Of a stretch of DNA of 18,756 bases, positions 14,419 through 18,756 are shown piece by piece. The stretch's first letter is position 1. Each line of letters opens with the position of its first letter. This DNA comes from Pseudomonadota bacterium (GTDB lineage Bacteria > Pseudomonadota > Gammaproteobacteria > Burkholderiales > Thiobacillaceae): assembly GCA_021821425.1 (NCBI GenBank), contig JAKACL010000014.1:1-18756 (forward strand), in the 5' to 3' direction. The position numbers were made by a program, and so were the translations under genes. Below the pieces are notes generated by a model that did no database searches, was not told the DNA's origin, and saw nothing but the letters and a program-made list of their open reading frames with translations.

Positions 14419-16644
14419 ATGAGCACCCGGATGCAGCCCACCCCCGAAACCCTTCCCGCCTTCTGCGAAGGCATCCAGTATTTCGCCGACAGCTTTCCCG
14501 AGATCGACCGCCTGGGCACATCGCCTCTGCTGGGCCCGAACCAGTCTGCATTGCCGGACGCGACCAGCGAGGCAGCCATCTACCAGACCCTGCTCGCCGC
14601 CGACGCGCTGCGCTACCTGACCCTGCAGGTCACCGGCAGCAAGTCCTCCGGCCACCCCGGCGGCTTCGCCTCCAGCGCCGACGCGGTCGCTGCGCTGCAC
14701 CTTCTCGGCCACCGCAACATGGTGACGGAAGTCGGCCACCACGCGCCGGGCTTCTATTCGGCGATGTTCCTCGACACCTCGCTGGAGGACATGGGGATCC
14801 ACACGGTTTCCGAGATGCGGACGCGCTTCCGCGAGCGCCACGGCCTGCTGGGCCACCTGTCGGGCGCAATCCCAGGCCTCCTGGCGCCCGCCGGTCCGCT
14901 CGGCCAGGGCCAGCATTTCGCGCTGGCGGGCGCCTATCTGCATCGCGACACGCTGTTCCCGGTCACCATCGGCGACGGCGGTCTCGGCGAGCCCTACATC
15001 ATGAGCGCGTTCCAGCACTTCGCCACCGCCTATCCCGACGTCACCAACTATCTGCCGGTGCTGGTGTGGAACGGCTATTCGCAGGAGCACCACAGCATGG
15101 TGTCTTTGTGGGACAACACGCGCATGACCGACTACTGGCGCGCGCATGGCTTCGACGACATCTACCTGATCGACGCCCGCGCGTTCGCCGACACGCCGGA
15201 TGCCCCGGTGTATACCGACAGCACTACCTTCGGCTTTGCCGCACGCATGGCCTTCACCGGCGCAGTGCTGAAGGCATCTGACGCCGCAGCGCGCGGCGCG
15301 CTGTCGGGTCGCCGTTCCTGCCTCATCGTCAAGCAACTGAAGGGCGCAGGCGTGCACGCCACCGGCGCCAAGTCGCACAATCTGTATGCGCACCACACGC
15401 TCGACTCCGACGATGTGAAAGCGGGTTTGCAGCGCCGCGCGCTGCCGATCCAGGCGTGGGCGATCACCCGCGAAAACTTCCGCCACGCCGGCGGCGGTCC
15501 CGCCGCACGCGTGGCGGTGACCGAGACCGTGCGCGACCTGCCCAGCCTCGACGGCCTGCCGTTGACCGAATTCGCGGTCGGCGAAAACCACATCCCGACC
15601 ACCGCCTTCGGCAACGTGGTGGGCGAAGTGGGCAAGCGCGATCCGCTGTTTGTGGTGACCAACGCCGACGGTAACGAGGCCTCGGGCATGGCCAACATCA
15701 ACAAGGCGCTGACGATCCGCCACCCGACCGCCGACGCGCTCTACTTCCAGGGCCCTGCGGGCCAGGTCTACGAGCCCCTCAACGAGGACGCCTGCGCCGG
15801 CCTCGCGGTGGGGGTGTCGCTGTTCGGTGGCCGCAGCCTGTGGTGCAGCTACGAATCCTTCGCGATCAACGGCCTGCCGATCTGGCAGACGGTGACACAG
15901 GCGATGGCCGAACTGCGGCGCCCGACCCCCGCGACGGTGTGCCTGTTCACCGCCGGCGCGCTCGAGCAGGGCCGCAACGGCTGGACCCACCAGCGCCCCG
16001 AGATCGAGAGCTACTTCGCCGCGATGATGCGGAACGGCAACGTCTACCCGCTGTTCCCGGTCGACGCCAACATGATCCAGGCGAGCTACGACTGGGCGCT
16101 CAAGCAGCGCAACAAGGGCATCGTCATCACCGCCTCGAAGTCGCCGCTGCCGGTGCACGCCACGATGGCGCAGAGCTATCAGGCGATCGACGACGGCGCG
16201 ATGGTGCTGAAGGAGACCCGCGGCTCGCACACCGTGGTGTTCGCGGTGACCGGCGACATGGTGCTGCAGCCGGTGTTCGCCGCCGCCGAGAAGCTCGCGG
16301 AATCCGGCATTGGCTCGCGCATCGTCGCCGTGGTCAACCCGCGCCGCCTGTATCGCCCGAGCGACGTGCTGTGGAACAGCGTGTCGGAACCCGACGGCCG
16401 CTTCATGGACGACGCCGCCTTCAAGGCGATGTTCCATGGCGACGTGCTGATCGGCGTCACCGGCGGCCCGTCGGGTCCGCTGGAGCCGGTGATGCTGCGC
16501 AGCCAGGCCGCGCAGCGCGACGTGTTCTGCTGGAAGCGCGGCGAAACCACCGCCAACCCGCAGCAGCTGTTCGACTTCAACGGCATGAACGCGCAGGCGA
16601 TGCACGAGCGCGCGCAGGCGATGCTGGAGCGCGTGGCGGATTGA
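14419..16644 (+). CDS. Phosphoketolase/transketolase-like thiamine diphosphate enzyme
   Basis: 741 aa from ATG 14419, 7 bases after AAAGGA. The ThDP/Mg site is the GDG at 185-187 with Asn218 (VTIGDGGLGE ... LPVLVWNGY). SSGHPGG (76-82) and GPLGQG (159-164) look like transketolase. The middle and C-terminal parts look like phosphoketolase: LNEDACAG with Glu456 at the place of the catalytic Glu, LWCSYESF (474-481), GRNGWTHQRPEIESYF (518-533), PVDANMI (547-553) and ITASKSPLP (570-578). The family splits or transfers a two-carbon unit of ketose phosphates. Such proteins are often annotated transketolase or xylulose-5-phosphate phosphoketolase/epimerase, but the substrate of this divergent group is uncertain. 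It is shorter than usual phosphoketolases (about 790-800 aa). The neighbours (IclR, DUF1537 kinase, glcD) suggest a C2/C4 sugar pathway. Confidence 0.85.
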   Translation: MSTRMQPTPETLPAFCEGIQYFADSFPEIDRLGTSPLLGPNQSALPDATSEAAIYQTLLAADALRYLTLQVTGSKSSGHPGGFASSADAVAALHLLGHRNMVTEVGHHAPGFYSAMFLDTSLEDMGIHTVSEMRTRFRERHGLLGHLSGAIPGLLAPAGPLGQGQHFALAGAYLHRDTLFPVTIGDGGLGEPYIMSAFQHFATAYPDVTNYLPVLVWNGYSQEHHSMVSLWDNTRMTDYWRAHGFDDIYLIDARAFADTPDAPVYTDSTTFGFAARMAFTGAVLKASDAAARGALSGRRSCLIVKQLKGAGVHATGAKSHNLYAHHTLDSDDVKAGLQRRALPIQAWAITRENFRHAGGGPAARVAVTETVRDLPSLDGLPLTEFAVGENHIPTTAFGNVVGEVGKRDPLFVVTNADGNEASGMANINKALTIRHPTADALYFQGPAGQVYEPLNEDACAGLAVGVSLFGGRSLWCSYESFAINGLPIWQTVTQAMAELRRPTPATVCLFTAGALEQGRNGWTHQRPEIESYFAAMMRNGNVYPLFPVDANMIQASYDWALKQRNKGIVITASKSPLPVHATMAQSYQAIDDGAMVLKETRGSHTVVFAVTGDMVLQPVFAAAEKLAESGIGSRIVAVVNPRRLYRPSDVLWNSVSEPDGRFMDDAAFKAMFHGDVLIGVTGGPSGPLEPVMLRSQAAQRDVFCWKRGETTANPQQLFDFNGMNAQAMHERAQAMLERVAD

Positions 16645-16651
16645 GGCGTCT

Positions 16652-16679
16652 CCGCGAATGCGCATCGACGCATTCGCGG
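16652..16679 (+). other. Perfect intercistronic hairpin
   Basis: CCGCGAATGCG and CGCATTCGCGG form an 11-bp perfect stem with a 6-base loop, 7 bases after the ThDP enzyme stop and 2 bases before the AGGAAAGG ribosome-binding sequence of the kinase. No T-run follows, so it is unlikely to be an intrinsic terminator. It may protect the upstream message from 3' decay or lower expression of the downstream genes. Confidence 0.65.
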
Positions 16680-16696
16680 TCAGGAAAGGTTTAACC

Positions 16697-18031
16697 ATGA
16701 ACCCGAAAATCATCGTACTGGATGACGATCCCACCGGCTCGCAAACGGTGCACTCCTGCCTGCTGCTGACGCGCTGGGATATCGCCACGCTGAAGACTGC
16801 GCTGGCCGATACCGCACCGCTGTTCTTCATTCTCACCAACACGCGCGGAATGGATGCGGAACGCGCCGCTGCGGTGACGCGCGAGGTATGCGAAAACCTC
16901 AAGCGCGCGCTCGCGGAGTATGCCGGGCCTGTCCTGTTCGTGTCGCGCTCGGACTCGACGCTGCGCGGCCATTACCCGGTGGAAACCGACGTGATGAACG
17001 CCATGCTCGGCCCCTTCGACGCGACGCTGCTCACGCCCGCGTTCTTCGAGGGTGGGCGCATCACCCGCGACAGCACGCACTACTTGATGGTCGACGGCAA
17101 ACCGGTGCCAACGCATGAAACCGAATTCGCGCGCGACTCGGTGTTCGGCTACACGACAGCGTTCCTGCCCGACTACGTCGCGGAAAAAACCGGTGGCCGC
17201 GTGGCGGCCCAGGATGTAGCTCGCCTGACGCTGACCGACTTGCGCGCCGGCAGGACAGGCGCGTGGCTCGCCGCACTGCACGACAACGCAATCGGCGTGG
17301 TCGACGGCGAATCCGCCGACGACTACCGGCAGTTCGCCGATGCCGTGCTCGATGCCGCCGCCCGTGGCAAGCGTCTGCTGTTCCGCAGCGCCGCCTCGCT
17401 CCTCACGGCGCTGGCGAAGCTGCCGCCGCAGCCGGTGGCGGCCGAATCCTTCGCGACACTCGTGCGCGACGGCCAGCCCGGCGCAATCATCGTCGGCTCG
17501 CACGTCGCCAAGACCACCGCGCAGCTCTCCGCGCTGTTGAAGGCGCGCGGGGTGGTCGGCCTGCCGCTCGACGTCGCCCGCCTGCCCAGTGGGCGTGCGG
17601 CGGTGGTCGACGAACTCACCGCGAGCATCGCCCACGCGCATGCGCGAGGTCTGACGCCGGCGGTGTTCACCAGCCGGACCGAGCTGACATTCGCCAGCGT
17701 GGCGGAACGGCTGGCCTTCGGCGAGGCGGTGTCGGGCACGCTGATGGACGTGGTGCAGCGGCTGCCGGACACGCTCGGCTTTCTGATCAGCAAGGGCGGC
17801 ATCACCTCCAACGACGTGCTGTCGACAGGACTCGAACTGACCGCGTCGCGTGTGCTGGGGCAGATCCTGCCCGGCGTCACCGTAGTACAGACGCCGCCCT
17901 GGCACCGCCTGCCGACGCTGCCGGTGGTGATCTTCCCCGGCAACGTCGGCGACGACGACGCGCTGGCGGAAGCCTATCGGCGGCTGGCGCCCTCGCACGC
18001 GCAGGCAAGCCCGGCTAAACTCGCAGCCTGA
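16697..18031 (+). CDS. DUF1537 (four-carbon acid sugar kinase) family protein
   Basis: 444 aa from ATG 16697 with AGGAAAGG upstream; a longer start at 16658 would run through the hairpin. The N-terminal domain begins KIIVLDDDPTGSQTVHS and has SRSDSTLRGHYP at 83-94, the sugar-acid binding segment. The C-terminal nucleotide-binding domain has IIVGSHV, KGGITSND (about 366-373) and FPGNVGDDDALAEAYRRL near the end. Characterised relatives (OtnK, DtnK) phosphorylate C4 sugar acids such as D-threonate, D-erythronate or 3-oxo-tetronate. This DDDPTGSQTVH/SRSDSTLRGH subgroup differs from those in the N-terminal motif (usually ADDxTGA), and its substrate is not known to me. Usual partners (PdxA-like or OtnC/OtnI) are absent. 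It follows the ThDP enzyme and precedes glcD, all on one strand. Confidence 0.9.
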   Translation: MNPKIIVLDDDPTGSQTVHSCLLLTRWDIATLKTALADTAPLFFILTNTRGMDAERAAAVTREVCENLKRALAEYAGPVLFVSRSDSTLRGHYPVETDVMNAMLGPFDATLLTPAFFEGGRITRDSTHYLMVDGKPVPTHETEFARDSVFGYTTAFLPDYVAEKTGGRVAAQDVARLTLTDLRAGRTGAWLAALHDNAIGVVDGESADDYRQFADAVLDAAARGKRLLFRSAASLLTALAKLPPQPVAAESFATLVRDGQPGAIIVGSHVAKTTAQLSALLKARGVVGLPLDVARLPSGRAAVVDELTASIAHAHARGLTPAVFTSRTELTFASVAERLAFGEAVSGTLMDVVQRLPDTLGFLISKGGITSNDVLSTGLELTASRVLGQILPGVTVVQTPPWHRLPTLPVVIFPGNVGDDDALAEAYRRLAPSHAQASPAKLAA

Positions 18032-18051
18032 TCAACGCCACGCACCGCCTG

Positions 18052-18756
18052 ATGCTCAGCCCCGCCTTTATCACCCAGTTGCGCCGCCTGCTGCCCGAGC
18101 ACTGCGTGCTCAACGAGCGCGAAGATCTGCTGCCCTTCGAATCCGACGGCCTCGCGGCCTACCGCAACACGCCCGACGTAGTGGTGCTGCCGGAGAACGA
18201 GGCGCAGGTGACGGCGATCCTGCAGCTGTGCCATCGGCACAAGGTGGCCGTGGTCGCGCGCGGCGCCGGCACCGGGCTCGCCGCGGGCGCACTGCCGGTC
18301 GACGGCGCGGTGCTCTTGGTGCTGGCCAAGCTTAACCGCATCAAGGCCATCGATCCGCTGGCGCGCACCGCCGTGGTCGAGCCCGGCGTGCGCAATCTGG
18401 CGATTTCCGAAGCGGTCGCCGCACACGGGCTCTATTACGCACCCGATCCGTCGTCGCAAATCGCCTGCTCGATCGGCGGCAACGTGGCGGAAAACTCGGG
18501 CGGCGTGCACTGCCTGAAGTACGGCCTCACCGTGCACAACATCCTCGCCCTGCGCGCCTGGACCATCGACGGCCAGCTGCTCGAAATCGGCAACGAATCG
18601 CTCGACGCCCCCGGCTACGACCTGCTGGCGCTGTTGACCGGATCGGAAGGCATGCTGGCGGTGATCACCGAAGTCACGGTCAAGCTGTTGCCGCGCCCCG
18701 AGCGCGCGCAAGTGGTGCTGGCGGCGTTCGACGACGTGGCGAAAGCCGGCGCCGCG
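18052..18756 (+). CDS. glcD: Glycolate oxidase FAD subunit GlcD, 3' part beyond the window
   Basis: The first 235 codons of a protein normally near 490-500 aa; it is cut by the window edge. The FAD-binding PCMH domain is recognisable: VVLPENEAQVTAILQLC (44-60), VARGAGTGLAAGALP (68-82), DPSSQIACSIGGNVAENSGG (132-151) and GYDLLALLTGSEGMLAVITE. With GlcE and GlcF it oxidises glycolate (or D-lactate) to glyoxylate, passing electrons to the respiratory chain at the inner membrane. In an autotroph it would salvage 2-phosphoglycolate carbon. ATG 18052 lies 20 bases after the kinase stop; no strong Shine-Dalgarno is seen, but the MLSPAFITQLRRLLP beginning fits relatives. glcE and glcF are expected just past the window. 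Confidence 0.92.
   Translation, partial: MLSPAFITQLRRLLPEHCVLNEREDLLPFESDGLAAYRNTPDVVVLPENEAQVTAILQLCHRHKVAVVARGAGTGLAAGALPVDGAVLLVLAKLNRIKAIDPLARTAVVEPGVRNLAISEAVAAHGLYYAPDPSSQIACSIGGNVAENSGGVHCLKYGLTVHNILALRAWTIDGQLLEIGNESLDAPGYDLLALLTGSEGMLAVITEVTVKLLPRPERAQVVLAAFDDVAKAGAA

Noticed and set aside
16658..16696. Upstream start for the DUF1537 protein
   Set aside because: It would place coding sequence in the perfect hairpin, while ATG 16697 has a good ribosome-binding sequence and gives the expected KIIVLDDDPTG beginning.
14377..16902. 841-codon open frame on the minus strand opposite the ThDP enzyme gene
   Set aside because: It is antisense to a gene with clear catalytic motifs. Its translation is rich in Arg, His, Val and Gly without any family pattern, as expected for the shadow of high-GC codon use.

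Overview
The window is a dense, high-GC chromosomal segment with no rRNA, tRNA, CRISPR array, phage gene or transposase that I can see. Gene content points to a betaproteobacterium, possibly an autotrophic or sulfur/ammonia-oxidiser relative. The clues are an SrkA kinase, a B12-dependent ribonucleotide reductase, an EAL/HDOD protein, a DUF502 protein, a short CbiX chelatase and a GlcD of betaproteobacterial type. This assignment is inference from remembered family resemblance, not a search.

Layout. 1-3518 is read on the minus strand: srkA, then an asparagine-synthetase-like amidotransferase of the N-acetylglutaminylglutamine type, then the 5' part of mltB (cut by the window edge). 3597-6252 is on the plus strand: a compact class II ribonucleotide reductase and, one base further on, a patatin-like esterase. 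6263-8137 is on the minus strand: an EAL/HDOD signalling protein and a GIY-YIG nuclease-like protein, separated by a 247-bp element with 27-bp terminal inverted repeats. 8296-9951 is on the plus strand: a DUF502 membrane protein and a conserved-looking protein I do not recognise. 9962-14312 is on the minus strand: an IclR regulator, an AI-2E/PerM-type membrane protein, a two-ACT-domain GcvR-like protein, an AsmA-family protein and a short CbiX/SirB chelatase. 14419 to the end is on the plus strand: a phosphoketolase/transketolase-like ThDP enzyme, a DUF1537 sugar-acid kinase and the first 235 codons of glycolate oxidase subunit GlcD.

The most interesting part is the last block. The IclR gene diverges from the ThDP enzyme. 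The 107-bp gap between them carries a perfect 19-bp palindrome and two related TTTCA-N5-TGAAA sites, so local control by the IclR protein is likely. The ThDP enzyme mixes transketolase-type motifs in its N-terminal half with phosphoketolase-type motifs in its C-terminal half. It is followed by an 11-bp perfect hairpin, a kinase of the four-carbon-acid-sugar family and glycolate oxidase. This looks like an uncharacterised route for C2/C4 sugar intermediates; the actual substrates cannot be read from sequence.

The other genes are mainly housekeeping, envelope and signalling functions. Most of the very long overlapping reading frames on opposite strands are shadows caused by high GC codon use.
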